Shown here: in pieces, positions 35,020 to 44,000 of the stretch
Numbering within the stretch: position 1 is the stretch's first letter
Layout: each line of letters starts with the position of its first letter
From: Micromonospora sp. WMMD1082
GTDB taxonomy: Bacteria > Actinomycetota > Actinomycetes > Mycobacteriales > Micromonosporaceae
Assembly: GCF_029626175.1 (NCBI RefSeq)
Contig: NZ_JARUBM010000002.1
Coordinates: 6,713,001 to 6,777,000 of the forward strand
Length of the DNA: 64,000 nt
Direction of reading: 5' to 3'
Made by a program: the position numbers and the translations under genes
The notes under the pieces: model-generated
The model's database searches: none
Told to the model about the DNA's origin: nothing
The model's input: only the letters and a program-made list of their open reading frames with translations

Positions 35020-35622
35020 TCACGGTCGCGCGGGCGCCCGGAATCCCGTCCAGCGCAGGTCACCGGTCAGGTGGCCTTGGTCGTTGAACATCACCAGGGT
35101 GGGCGACAGGCCCGCGCGATACTCGATCACGGTGAGCCCCGTGTTCGCGCTGTCCAGGCCGAGCCACCGGGTGGGCGGGGCCGCCAGCGCGTCCCGCACC
35201 AGCCACGCGATCGGGTACGCGTGGGTGACGAGCACCTCGTGCGCGTCGGGCTCGGTGCGCTCGGGTGCCCTGGTGAACCGCGCCACCAGGGCCTCCGCCG
35301 TCCGCCGGCCCGCTGCGGCCTCGGCATCGTCGAAGCCGTCGAAGAAGCCGGCCCACGCCCGGGGCATCTCGTCCGCGTTCGGCACATATGGCACGTGGTC
35401 GACGAGTTCGGCGGCCTCGGCCACCCGCACGTCCGGCAGGTGTTTGGCGATCTCGTGCGCACTCGCGGCGGCGCGCGGCAGCATCGAATGCCACACCGCG
35501 TCGATCGGCAACCCGGCGAGGCGCCGGCCGAGGAGGTCGGCCTGTCGGTATCCCGCGTCGGTGAGTTCGCCGAACGCGTCCGCCGCGCCGTGCCGCGCCA
35601 GGTAGAGGTATCGGGTAGCCAC
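35020..35622 (-). CDS. Histidine phosphatase superfamily protein
   Basis: This 200-residue protein has the phosphoglycerate-mutase-like signature YLARHGAADAF with the nucleophilic His, and a second His in HEVLVTHAYPIAWLV. It should remove phosphate from a small molecule or protein; the substrate is unknown. The GTG at 35622 lies nine bases after the stop of the winged-helix gene, so the two are likely co-transcribed. Confidence 0.87.
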   Translation of the reverse strand: MATRYLYLARHGAADAFGELTDAGYRQADLLGRRLAGLPIDAVWHSMLPRAAASAHEIAKHLPDVRVAEAAELVDHVPYVPNADEMPRAWAGFFDGFDDAEAAAGRRTAEALVARFTRAPERTEPDAHEVLVTHAYPIAWLVRDALAAPPTRWLGLDSANTGLTVIEYRAGLSPTLVMFNDQGHLTGDLRWTGFRAPARP

Positions 35623-35630
35623 CGGGCGAC

Positions 35631-36275
35631 CTACCGGGTTCCCGGCTCGGCGCCACGGGGGATCCCGAGCGTCGACAGCAGATCCTCGTGCAGTTCCATC
35701 CACACGGCGTGGCACGACGGGACGTCGATCCCCGCCACCCACTGCCCCTCCCCGGCCCGGGCCCGGGTCAGCGCGGCGTCGAACCGCTCGTCGTAGCCGC
35801 CGAACCGGACCAGCACGCCGGCGAGTCCGCCGATCAGCGGGGTCAACTCGCCGCCGATCATCGTCAGTTCGTCCAGCACCCGGGCGTCCCAGCGCGGGTC
35901 GCTGTGGTCGTTGGACGCCAACCGGTCGCCCTCGGTGGGCCGCAACTGCCAGTCGGTGCAGGCGCGAACCAGCCGTCCGTTGAGGGCCTCGAACTCCTTG
36001 TGTGCCTGCTCGACGGCGGTCCGGGCGCCGGCCCGATCGAGTTCCTCGCCCAGTTTCCGGGTGTCCTCGTCGCGGCCGCGCTCGGTGAGCGTCCACCCGC
36101 TGGCGCGCCCGAACTCGACGTGTGTCACCCACCCGTACGCCTCGAAGTCCTGCAGAAGCTCGGAGACGGTGTCCTGGTCGATGCCGGTACGCCGGGAGAC
36201 GGCCGCGTCGCTGGCCATCCCGGCCACCCGCACGGCGTGCAGGACGGACAGCTCCGGTGATGAGGCGTCGGTCAT
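35631..36275 (-). CDS. Winged-helix regulatory-type protein
   Basis: This 214-residue protein has an N-terminal winged helix (SDAAVSRRTGIDQDTVSELL, then GWVTHVEFGRASGWTLTERG) and a helical C-terminal half of unknown role. It resembles small MarR/PadR-like proteins found next to phosphotransfer enzymes. The ATG at 36275 is used; an ATG four codons upstream (36287) is possible. It is upstream of the phosphatase and divergent from a PEP-utilising enzyme. Confidence 0.75.
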   Translation of the reverse strand: MTDASSPELSVLHAVRVAGMASDAAVSRRTGIDQDTVSELLQDFEAYGWVTHVEFGRASGWTLTERGRDEDTRKLGEELDRAGARTAVEQAHKEFEALNGRLVRACTDWQLRPTEGDRLASNDHSDPRWDARVLDELTMIGGELTPLIGGLAGVLVRFGGYDERFDAALTRARAGEGQWVAGIDVPSCHAVWMELHEDLLSTLGIPRGAEPGTR

Positions 36276-36338
36276 GGCAGTGAGCATCCAGACTCGGGCA
36301 CGATGCGTCAACGCGACACCTACCGAAGGGAGAGCCTG

Positions 36339-37469
36339 GTGCTGATCGACCTGGCCGACGCCGAGCCCGCCATGTCGGGAGGCAAGGCCGCCGTGCTCGC
36401 CCGACTCCTCGGGGCGGGGTTGCCGATCCCACCCGGCTTCGTGGTGCCGATCGCCGCGTACGAGCAGGCGGTCGACGGCCCCTCCGCCGAGCTGGTCAAC
36501 GAGATCGCCCAGGCGCTGCCGCGGATCGGCGGCGGCTACGTCGCCGTACGCTCGTCGGCGACCAGCGAGGACACCGCCCACGCCACCGCCGCGGGCCAGC
36601 ACGACACCTTCCTCGGCGTACGCGGCCCCGATCAGGTGGCCGACGCCGTACGCAGATGCTGGGCGTCGCTGCGCTCCGAGCGCGCCGTGGCATACTGGCG
36701 CCGGCAGGGCGACCCGGGGTCACCGACGATCGCCGTGCTGGTGCAGCGCCTGGTGGACGCCGACGTCGCCGGGGTGATGTTCACCGGCGACGACGTCCGG
36801 CTGGAGGCGTCCTGGGGGTTGGGCGAGAGCGTCGTCAGCGGCCACGTGACACCGGACTCCTGGGTGGTTTCCGGCGACGCCGTCACCCGCCGTACGCTCG
36901 GCACGAAGACGACCCGGATCGACCGCACCGTCGCCCGCGAGGTGGAACCGGCCGACCGGGATCGCTTCTGCCTCACCGACGACGAGGTCACCCGTCTCGC
37001 CCGGCTCGGTCGGCAGATAGCCGATCTGCTGGGCGGCCCGCAGGACATCGAGTGGGCGATCGCCGACTCCCGGGTCTGGATCCTCCAGGCACGCCCGGTG
37101 ACCAGCTCCCTCCCCGCCGCACCGGCGGCCGCCGCCGGGGACGGCACGGCCCGCGCAGGTACGCCCGCGAGTCCGGGCTCCGCCACCGGACCGGTGCGCG
37201 TGGTGCGCGGCCCCGCCGACTTCGCCCGCGTCCGGCCCGGCGACGTGCTCGTGTGCCGTACCACGGATCCGGCGTGGACACCGCTGTTCGGCGTCGTCGC
37301 CGCGGTCGTCACCGAGACCGGCGGCCTGCTCTCGCACGCCGCGATCGTGGCCCGCGAGCTGGGCCTCCCGGCCGTCCTGGCGATCCCGGACGCGACAACG
37401 GCCCTGCCCGACGGCGCGCCGGTCGAGGTGGACGGAAGCACCGGCAGGGTCGCGCTCCTTGACTGCTAG
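36339..37469 (+). CDS. Minimal PEP-utilising enzyme (ATP-grasp plus phospho-His domain)
   Basis: This 376-residue protein has an N-terminal PEP-synthase/PPDK ATP-binding domain (SGGKAAVLARLLGAGLPIPP, VAVRSSATSED, GVMFTGDDV, DIEWAIADSRVWILQARPV) and a C-terminal swivelling domain with the phosphorylated His in TETGGLLSHAAIVARELGLP. Rifampin phosphotransferases share both parts but carry a large drug-binding domain between them, absent here. The GTG at 36339 follows AAGGGAGAG and is preferred over the ATG at 36303. It probably transfers phosphate through His to an unknown acceptor; the divergent winged-helix and phosphatase genes may be its partners. Confidence 0.85.
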   Translation: MLIDLADAEPAMSGGKAAVLARLLGAGLPIPPGFVVPIAAYEQAVDGPSAELVNEIAQALPRIGGGYVAVRSSATSEDTAHATAAGQHDTFLGVRGPDQVADAVRRCWASLRSERAVAYWRRQGDPGSPTIAVLVQRLVDADVAGVMFTGDDVRLEASWGLGESVVSGHVTPDSWVVSGDAVTRRTLGTKTTRIDRTVAREVEPADRDRFCLTDDEVTRLARLGRQIADLLGGPQDIEWAIADSRVWILQARPVTSSLPAAPAAAAGDGTARAGTPASPGSATGPVRVVRGPADFARVRPGDVLVCRTTDPAWTPLFGVVAAVVTETGGLLSHAAIVARELGLPAVLAIPDATTALPDGAPVEVDGSTGRVALLDC

Positions 37470-37549
37470 AGAGGTTGACAGGTAAACGTCTGCCTGTGTC
37501 AGGTCCGTCCGAGCCTTCGCAGTGTCCGGGCAACGTTACGGGTGATCTG

Positions 37550-38086
37550 GTGAGACGAGTGTCCGTGCCGACAGCAGCCCGCGACCACGAGTCGATGCCG
37601 ACGGTGTCGGGAGGCCAGCGCTGGCTGACGTCCTGGCACCCGGTCGATGCCGCGCCCGAGGGCCGGAACCACGGAGCCGCGGGAGTCTGTGTCGGCAACG
37701 ACGGCCGCGATCTCGTCCTCATCAGCCCTGATCAGGTGCATTGGGGTTTTCCGGCAGGCCGGCCGGAGGGTTCTGAGACTCTGGGTGAAACGCTGGCACG
37801 GGAGATGCGTGAGGAGGCATGCGTCGAGGTCCTCGATGCTCGGCTGTTGGGCTTCGCGCGTAGTGAGTGCGTCGAGGGACACGAACGGGGCCTGGTGCTC
37901 GTTCGTTCCTACTGGCTGGCGAATGTCGCGATCGGTTCCTGGGAGCCGCAGTTTGAGGTCGCCCACCGCAAGGTCGTTCCAGCAGCCGAGGCGACCAGGT
38001 ACGTCCGGGATCCTGACGCGGTCGCGACCCGCATTTCGACGCGTGCCCTCATCGAGGCCGGACTCGGTGGAGATTCGAGCACGTAA
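37550..38086 (+). CDS. Nudix hydrolase
   Basis: This 178-residue (from GTG 37550) protein has a Nudix box close to the consensus Gx5Ex7REUxEExGU: GRPEGSE, then TLGETLA and REMREEACVEV. The position usually Gly near the end is Cys, and preceding HWGFPAG is standard. It should cleave a nucleoside-diphosphate-linked compound. The start is uncertain: an ATG at 37595 without a clear ribosome site is also possible. Confidence 0.82.
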   Translation: MRRVSVPTAARDHESMPTVSGGQRWLTSWHPVDAAPEGRNHGAAGVCVGNDGRDLVLISPDQVHWGFPAGRPEGSETLGETLAREMREEACVEVLDARLLGFARSECVEGHERGLVLVRSYWLANVAIGSWEPQFEVAHRKVVPAAEATRYVRDPDAVATRISTRALIEAGLGGDSST

Positions 38087-38193
38087 ATCGCATCCCAGCG
38101 CGGCGCATCGCCCCGCTCGATGACGAGCAAGCGCTCGTCGCCGGCCCGCTCGTAGACGAGCCGGTGGTGTCGGTCGGACGCGCCCTGTTGGAG

Positions 38194-38583
38194 TCAGGGG
38201 ATTCGGTCGATGGATTCGCAGAGTTTGCCGCCGGATTGCAGCTCGGTCAGGCAGGTGCGCAGTTCGGCCGTTCGCCGTTCGGACTCGGCGATCAGTTCGG
38301 TGGCTATGCGGCCCCACTCCTGCGGTCCGGGGTTGGGCGGCAGGTCGGCGAAGAGGTCGGCGATTTCGCGGACGGTGAGGCCGACTCGTTGGGCCAGCTT
38401 CGCGACCTTGATCCGGCATGCTGCGCTCGCGTCGAAACGACGCTGGTTGCCGCTGTTGCGCCGGGCCGTGATAACACTGGTTTTTTCGTAGAACCGGACT
38501 GCCGACGGCGCGACGTCGGCATCGCGGGCAACGTCACCGACGGTGAAAACAGCTTCGGGCGGGGCGATGATGGCGTGGCTCAC
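38194..38583 (-). CDS. MerR-family regulator
   Basis: This 129-residue protein has the MerR helix-turn-helix FTVGDVARDADVAPSAVRFY, wing RRNSGNQRRFDASAACRIKV and dimer helix. It lacks a SoxR-type Cys cluster. The GTG at 38583 is chosen; an ATG at 38622 lies inside the operator. It faces the FMN-reductase fusion gene across a promoter with a palindrome in the -35/-10 spacer, the typical MerR activation geometry. Confidence 0.88.
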   Translation of the reverse strand: MSHAIIAPPEAVFTVGDVARDADVAPSAVRFYEKTSVITARRNSGNQRRFDASAACRIKVAKLAQRVGLTVREIADLFADLPPNPGPQEWGRIATELIAESERRTAELRTCLTELQSGGKLCESIDRIP

Positions 38584-38609
38584 GCCAGAAGGCTGCCACA
38601 CGAGCGGGC

Positions 38610-38640
38610 TTGACTTCAACATATGTTCAACCGGCAGCGT
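38610..38640 (+). promoter_or_regulatory. MerR-type promoter with palindrome in a 19-bp spacer
   Basis: TTGACT (38610-38615) and CAGCGT (38635-38640) are 19 bp apart. The spacer contains AACATATGTT, a perfect 10-bp palindrome in a TTCAACATATGTTCAA frame. Transcription would start about 38647, next to the ATG at 38648, suggesting a leaderless mRNA. Confidence 0.6.
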
Positions 38641-38647
38641 GGCTCGT

Positions 38648-40417
38648 ATGAGCGATCAGACAACCGCATTGAACGAGCACGGGAACAGGGCTGACGAGCC
38701 ACCTCTCAACCTCGTTGTCGTAGTGGCCAGCGTCCGCGATGACAGGATCGGCCGCATCCTGGGCGACTGGGTGATGGCACAAATCCCTGGGGATGTCCGG
38801 ACCCACATGGTGGATCTCACCGATCTCCACTTGCCACCTGACTCGGATCTGCAGCCCGGCGGTGGGCAGCCGACGCCGGCATCCGATCTGATGGCCGCCG
38901 CAGACGGCTTCGTGATCGTCACCCCCGAGTACAACCACTCCTACCCGGCGTGTCTGAAGCGTTTCGTGGACTGGCACTACGGCGAGTGGCAGTTCAAGGC
39001 CGCCATGGTCGTGCCGTATGGCGTACAGGGTGGGCTGCTCGCCGGTGAGTACCTTCGCCCGGTCTTCGCCGAGCTCTCCGTGGTCACCACTCGTCGCATG
39101 GTCGCGCTCCGCGCGCCATGGGTACACCTCACCGAGGGCCGCTATGTCGCTCCTGACGGGGAGGACGGCGCGGTCCGGGACGCCGTCCGCGAGCTCTCCT
39201 GGTGGGCCGGCGCTCTGCGGGAAGCACGGCGTCGACGCCCGTTCGGCGGCGTCGACGACACCGGCAACGCCGCGAGCGAGGCCGTGGTTTCCTGGCTGGC
39301 GGCACAGCCCGAGACCGTTGACCCGACGGCGATCGCCGACCTGGCTTCGGATGCCTTCGTCGTCGGGCTCGGCGGCAGCACACGCGAAGCACACGAGCCC
39401 TTCCAGATCGTGGAGCACGCCACCCATGCGCTGATCGATCGCGGTTTCCGGGTCCTCGCCATACTCGACAACCAGCGCGTGGGTGCGCTTTACGACCGCT
39501 ACGTGCGCGGTGCGGACGTCAACATCGATTCCTCGCTGCGGCAGGGCTGGGGGCCCTGGCAGACGAGCGAGATGCGGGACGCCCTCACGCGGCTCCGGCG
39601 CCGCAACGCGACCCGGCCCGACGACCCGGTGCGGGTGATCGGAGTGGGTGGCTCGCGGGTGCTGCCCGCTGACTACGACCGTGTCGTGGACTTGATCGCG
39701 GCCATCTCCCCAGCCGAGGTGCCACAGGTCCGTGAACTGCTCGCCGTCATCCGCACTGCTCACGACAATGGCGAGCATGTGCAGCGGGCCCAGGGCACCC
39801 ACCCAGGCACGCCGTTCGTGAAACTCGCGCGCAAGGCGCGTGCGATCGCCGGGCGGCTCGAAGGTGCCGGGCAAGACGAGGCCGTGCGGCTACTCGACAT
39901 GATCGTCGAGCACCACGCGAACGCGATCGGGGTGGGATACGACGCGGAACGTGAGGAGCGGGCAGCCGCCGAACGGATCCTGGAGTGGCACCGGCGTACC
40001 GGCGATCGGATCGTCCTCTGGGAGGGCAGCGCTCACGTCGCGGCGCACGGCGGCGTCATGCTCGGCTCCCATCTACGGGAAGCCCTCGGCGACCGATACT
40101 TCGCCGGTCACGTCACATTCGGCCACGGTCTTGTCCGCAACAGCAAGATCCCATTGCCCGCCTCCGGTTCGCTCGAGGATCTCTTGCTCTGCGCCGGCGG
40201 CGAACGGACGGTGAACTTGGCCGCCGACGTTCCGGTCGACGTCGCCGCGCGACTCGACGCGCCTTGGCGGACGAGACTGATCTCCGGGGTGTACGACCCC
40301 GGAGATGACGCCGAGCACTACTACGAGCTGCCCTCGCTGCGATCCAGCTTCGACGTCGTCGTCTTCGTCCCCATGGTCGCCCCGATTCAGCCCCTACCGC
40401 CCGACCGTGCGGCGTGA
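38648..40417 (+). CDS. FMN reductase fused to an erythromycin-esterase-like domain
   Basis: This 589-residue fusion has an N-terminal NAD(P)H-dependent FMN reductase domain (about 18-190, with VVVASVRDDRIGR and FMN-site TPEYNHSYPACLKRFVDW) and a C-terminal erythromycin-esterase-like domain (about 230-585: FRVLAILDNQRVGALYDRYV, GPWQTSEMRDALTRLRR, VLWEGSAHVAAHGG). The motif carrying the catalytic Glu and His in esterases (LGExTHG) reads LGGSTREAHE, and the following EADW-type segment reads ILDNQ. The hydrolase is therefore probably altered or inactive, although the later AHVA His remains. The MerR-type gene upstream likely activates it under redox or drug stress. Confidence 0.85.
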   Translation: MSDQTTALNEHGNRADEPPLNLVVVVASVRDDRIGRILGDWVMAQIPGDVRTHMVDLTDLHLPPDSDLQPGGGQPTPASDLMAAADGFVIVTPEYNHSYPACLKRFVDWHYGEWQFKAAMVVPYGVQGGLLAGEYLRPVFAELSVVTTRRMVALRAPWVHLTEGRYVAPDGEDGAVRDAVRELSWWAGALREARRRRPFGGVDDTGNAASEAVVSWLAAQPETVDPTAIADLASDAFVVGLGGSTREAHEPFQIVEHATHALIDRGFRVLAILDNQRVGALYDRYVRGADVNIDSSLRQGWGPWQTSEMRDALTRLRRRNATRPDDPVRVIGVGGSRVLPADYDRVVDLIAAISPAEVPQVRELLAVIRTAHDNGEHVQRAQGTHPGTPFVKLARKARAIAGRLEGAGQDEAVRLLDMIVEHHANAIGVGYDAEREERAAAERILEWHRRTGDRIVLWEGSAHVAAHGGVMLGSHLREALGDRYFAGHVTFGHGLVRNSKIPLPASGSLEDLLLCAGGERTVNLAADVPVDVAARLDAPWRTRLISGVYDPGDDAEHYYELPSLRSSFDVVVFVPMVAPIQPLPPDRAA

Positions 40418-40905
40418 CCGGGCGCGGGCAGCACCTGGAACACCGGATAGTCGGCGGCGATCTGGGCGAACTGCGCCATCGGCGCCCCCCGCCGGACCGG
40501 CACGTGCGGCCGCGCTCCCGGTGCCTTGTCCAGGTAGTGGCGCAGGATCGGCGCCCGCTGCGCGACGGGCACCTCCGCCAGCAGCACGGATTGGCGGTGG
40601 TCGCGCCGCAGCACCGCCCGCCCTCCAGCGGCTCGCACGTTACGCACCCAGTTCGCCTGCTCGCCCAGCATCGACACCAGGTAGCGCCCACCGTCGTGAT
40701 CGACAGCGACCAGCGGGAACGACACGGTACGGCCACTGCGCCGACCCACGACCTCCAACGTCACCCAGTTGCCGGGGGCGAGAAAACCGGTCGAGAACTG
40801 CCAGGCCGAGACCCGGTTCATCGCCCGAGCCAGCCAGTTGGGTCTACCGCCCCGATACATCCACTGCTTCACCCGGTAGAGCCAGGAACCGCTCACCCGA
40901 TCCAT
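40387..40905 (-). CDS. Deazaflavin (F420)-dependent nitroreductase-family protein
   Basis: This 172-residue protein of the DDN/F420H2-dependent quinone-reductase family has GNWVTLEVVGRRSGRTVSFP, VDHDGGRYLVSMLGEQANWV and RNVRAAGGRAVLRRDHRQS. The family uses reduced F420 to reduce quinones or nitro compounds. The ATG follows GGAGAGGATC. It ends 31 bp inside the convergent fusion gene. Confidence 0.87.
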   Translation of the reverse strand: MDRVSGSWLYRVKQWMYRGGRPNWLARAMNRVSAWQFSTGFLAPGNWVTLEVVGRRSGRTVSFPLVAVDHDGGRYLVSMLGEQANWVRNVRAAGGRAVLRRDHRQSVLLAEVPVAQRAPILRHYLDKAPGARPHVPVRRGAPMAQFAQIAADYPVFQVLPAPGHAARSGGRG

Positions 40906-41065
40906 GTCCGATCCTCTCCGGCATCGCCCTGCGTCTCCCTGAATGCTTGCACTGCCACGGATCGGGCGGCTACGGCACCGCCGGCACGGTTTCGCCTCCC
41001 CGGGTCTTCGGCCTGACCGGCCGGGCCACCCGCGAGGGTGACCCGGCCGGGGCCGGCCTGTCGGT

Positions 41066-44000
41066 TCAGCGGCGCAGCGCCAACCGGTAGACCCCGCCGG
41101 CAGCGGTGCCGGCGTACAGCCACGTGCCGTCCGGGCTGACCGCCAGCGAGCGCACCGAGCTGTCCGGCAGCCCGGCACCGATGTTGCTCCAGGTGCGGCC
41201 ACCGTCGGTGCTGCGCAGCACGCCACGGCCACCGAAGCGCAGCCCGGCCTCGGCGAAGTCCGCCGATCCGGCATACCACACCCCACGGGACTCGACGAGC
41301 TCGCTGACCCGCATCGGCAACGTGAACCGGCCGCCGGCGCTGCGCGCCTCGGTGAAGGTGCGCCCGCCGTCGGTGCTGACCCGGATGGTGGCGCCGCCGA
41401 CGATGATCCGCCGGCTGTCGACGGAGAGCGCGGAGACCGGGCCGTCCAGCACCTTCACCCGGTTCACCCCGCCGTCGTCGGACCGCCAGAGACCGCCCTC
41501 CCCGCCCAGCCAGACCCGATCCGGGTCACGCGGGTCGCCGGCCAGCGCGGCGTACTCGGTGAGGTGGTTGATCCGCCGCCAGGTGGCCCCGCCGTCCCGG
41601 CTGGTCAGCAGTCCGGCCCCGGTCAGGTCCTTGTACGCGAGGTAGAGCCGGCGCGGATCGGCCGGGTGCACCAGCAGCGCCAGCGGAGAGGCGTAGTCGG
41701 TGAAGACGTCGGAGTAGCTCGATCCGCCGTCCAGGCTCCGCTGCAGGCGGATGCTGAAGAAGCCGGTCTGGAGGAGCTTCCACACCGTCCTCGGGTCGCG
41801 CGGATCCGTGACGAGCCCGCGAACCCCGAACCCGATCATCCCCTCGCCCTGGGTCGGACCCCAGTCCAGGCGGCCGGGGTCGACCGGCAGCGGCGCGCGG
41901 TACACGTCCGAGGGCGTACCGACCAGCAGCTTGCCGCCGGCCACCAGCAGCTCGTCGGCGGGCACCCCCGGGGTGCCGATCCGGGTGTACCGCCGGGCGT
42001 CCGTCGTGCTGAAAACGCCCACGGTCTCCATCCCGACCAGCAGTGTCCGGTCGTCGTCCGGCCACTGGGCGAGGCTGTTCACGATCGCCCTGCCCGCCTT
42101 CGCCGCCGGCCGCCAGGTACGGCCCGCGTCGGTGCTGATCCGGTTCTCCTGGTTGGTGTCCACCAGCAGGGTCCGGCCGGTGGCGGTGAGGCTGAGCAGG
42201 TGTTCGACGTCGAGCAGGTGCCGCCACGTGCCGCCCCGGTCGGTCGAACCCCAGACGCTGCCATCCCATTGCGCGACCGCCACCGTCTCCCCGGCGACCA
42301 CCACGGTCCTGGGCGTGGCGAAGAAGTCGGCGGCCGGGCGGACGAGGGCGGGTGCCCCGGTCGCCACCGACCACCGCCAGACCCCGTCGTCGGAGGTCAG
42401 GAAGAGGTCGTCACCGGCGAAGGCGATCCCGGTCAGCAGGCCGGACCAGAACGCCGGGGTCGACGTCCAGGTGTCACCGCCGTCGCGGCTGACCTCGACC
42501 GTCGACTCGGTCGCCGCCACCAGCACGCCGCCGTCGGGCGAGACGACGAACCCGGCGACCTGGGCGTCCGGGAACGGCAGGCTTCGCCAGGTGCGGCCGG
42601 CGTCGTCGGAGCGCAGCATCCGGCCCTGGTACGTCGGGTCGTCGCGGGAGGTGACCGCGACCCAGATCCGGTCCGCCCGTCTCGGGTCGAGCTGGACCGT
42701 GGTCCGGCCGCTCGACACTGCGGCAAGCCGCTCGTACCGCCAGGTGCGGGCGCGATCGGTGGAGATCCACAGACCGGCGACGCCGGGCGAGGTCACCACG
42801 AGCCGGTTCGGGTCAGCCGGCGTGGTTGCCAGCTGCCCGCCCGACCCGTACGGCCCGACCAACTGCCACGGCCTCGCCGCCGCGTCCTCGGCCACCTCGA
42901 AGTGGGTTCTCCCGACGATGGTCGCGCCGCTGCCGGTACGGACGCTGGCCGTGACGGCGTACGTCCCGGGCCGGTCGCCGGTGACGGGGGCGTGCCACCA
43001 CACCCCGCCGTCGGCGATCGGCGTCACCTCGGTCCGCCGGCCGTCCGGCCCGGTGACCACGATGGCCGGTGCGGTCTCGACCGGGTCCAATGTGTCCACG
43101 TAGACGGCGCTGCGACCGTCGCTCGGGTCGGGGGTGGCGTACACCCATGGCGTCCGCACCGCCAGCAGGTACGGCACCCGCAGGTCGGTGCCCTTTCCGC
43201 CGGCGGCGGTCAGCCAACCGGAGACGTCCGGGTGACCCTGGTCCGGCGCCGGCGCCTCGATCCGGACGGTGACGGCGGCGGACCGGCCGGCCGGCACGGT
43301 CACCCGCTCCGGGGTGACCCGGACGACGCCCGGGCTGCCCGCCGCCGGAGTGACGCGCAGCCGTACCGTCGTGGACGTGCGTCCGTCGTTGCGCAGGGTC
43401 ACCGTGCCGGTGGTCCGGACCCGGTCTCCGGTGAGGTCGGCGAGGCCGAGCGAGAGGGCCGGCGGATCGGCGGTCACCTCGGCGTCCAGCGCCGCCGGCA
43501 GATCCAGCCGGCCCGCTCCGGCCGAGGCCGGACCAGCATCGACCTTCGTGGCCGAGCCGACCAGTGCGCCCGTCATCCCGGCCGGCGACACCTCCGGACG
43601 GAGCTGGCGCAGCAGCGCCCCGGCCCCGGCGACGTGCGGGGCGGCCATGCTGGTGCCGCTGTAGCGCTGCACGCCGGGTGCCCAGAGTGCCGTCGGCACC
43701 GCCGAGCGGATCTCCACACCGGGGGCGACGAGCTGGGGCTTCAGGCCCCACCGTAGGTCCGGCCCCCGGGAGGAGAAGCGGGCGATCTGGTCGGTGGCGT
43801 CCTGGCCGCTGATGGCGACCCGGACCCGGCCGGCGTCGAGCAGCTGCCGGAGTTCGGCGTACTGGCCGGGGTCGTCGATGCCGAGCACCACGAGCCGGTT
43901 GAAGCGCAGTTCGTCGCGCGGATCGGGGCTCTTGGTGACGGTCGCGGCGAAGCCGCCCGCCGGCCCGTCGGCGCCGGTCTCGTCGCCCACCAGGGAGCGG

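Noticed and set aside
37475..37550. TTG start for the Nudix gene at 37475
   Set aside because: No ribosome site and non-family N-terminal residues; GTG 37550 fits better.
37909..38130. Short minus-strand frame with LVYERAGDERLLVIERGDAP, slightly YoeB-like
   Set aside because: It overlaps the Nudix gene, has no ribosome site and the similarity is too weak to call a toxin remnant.
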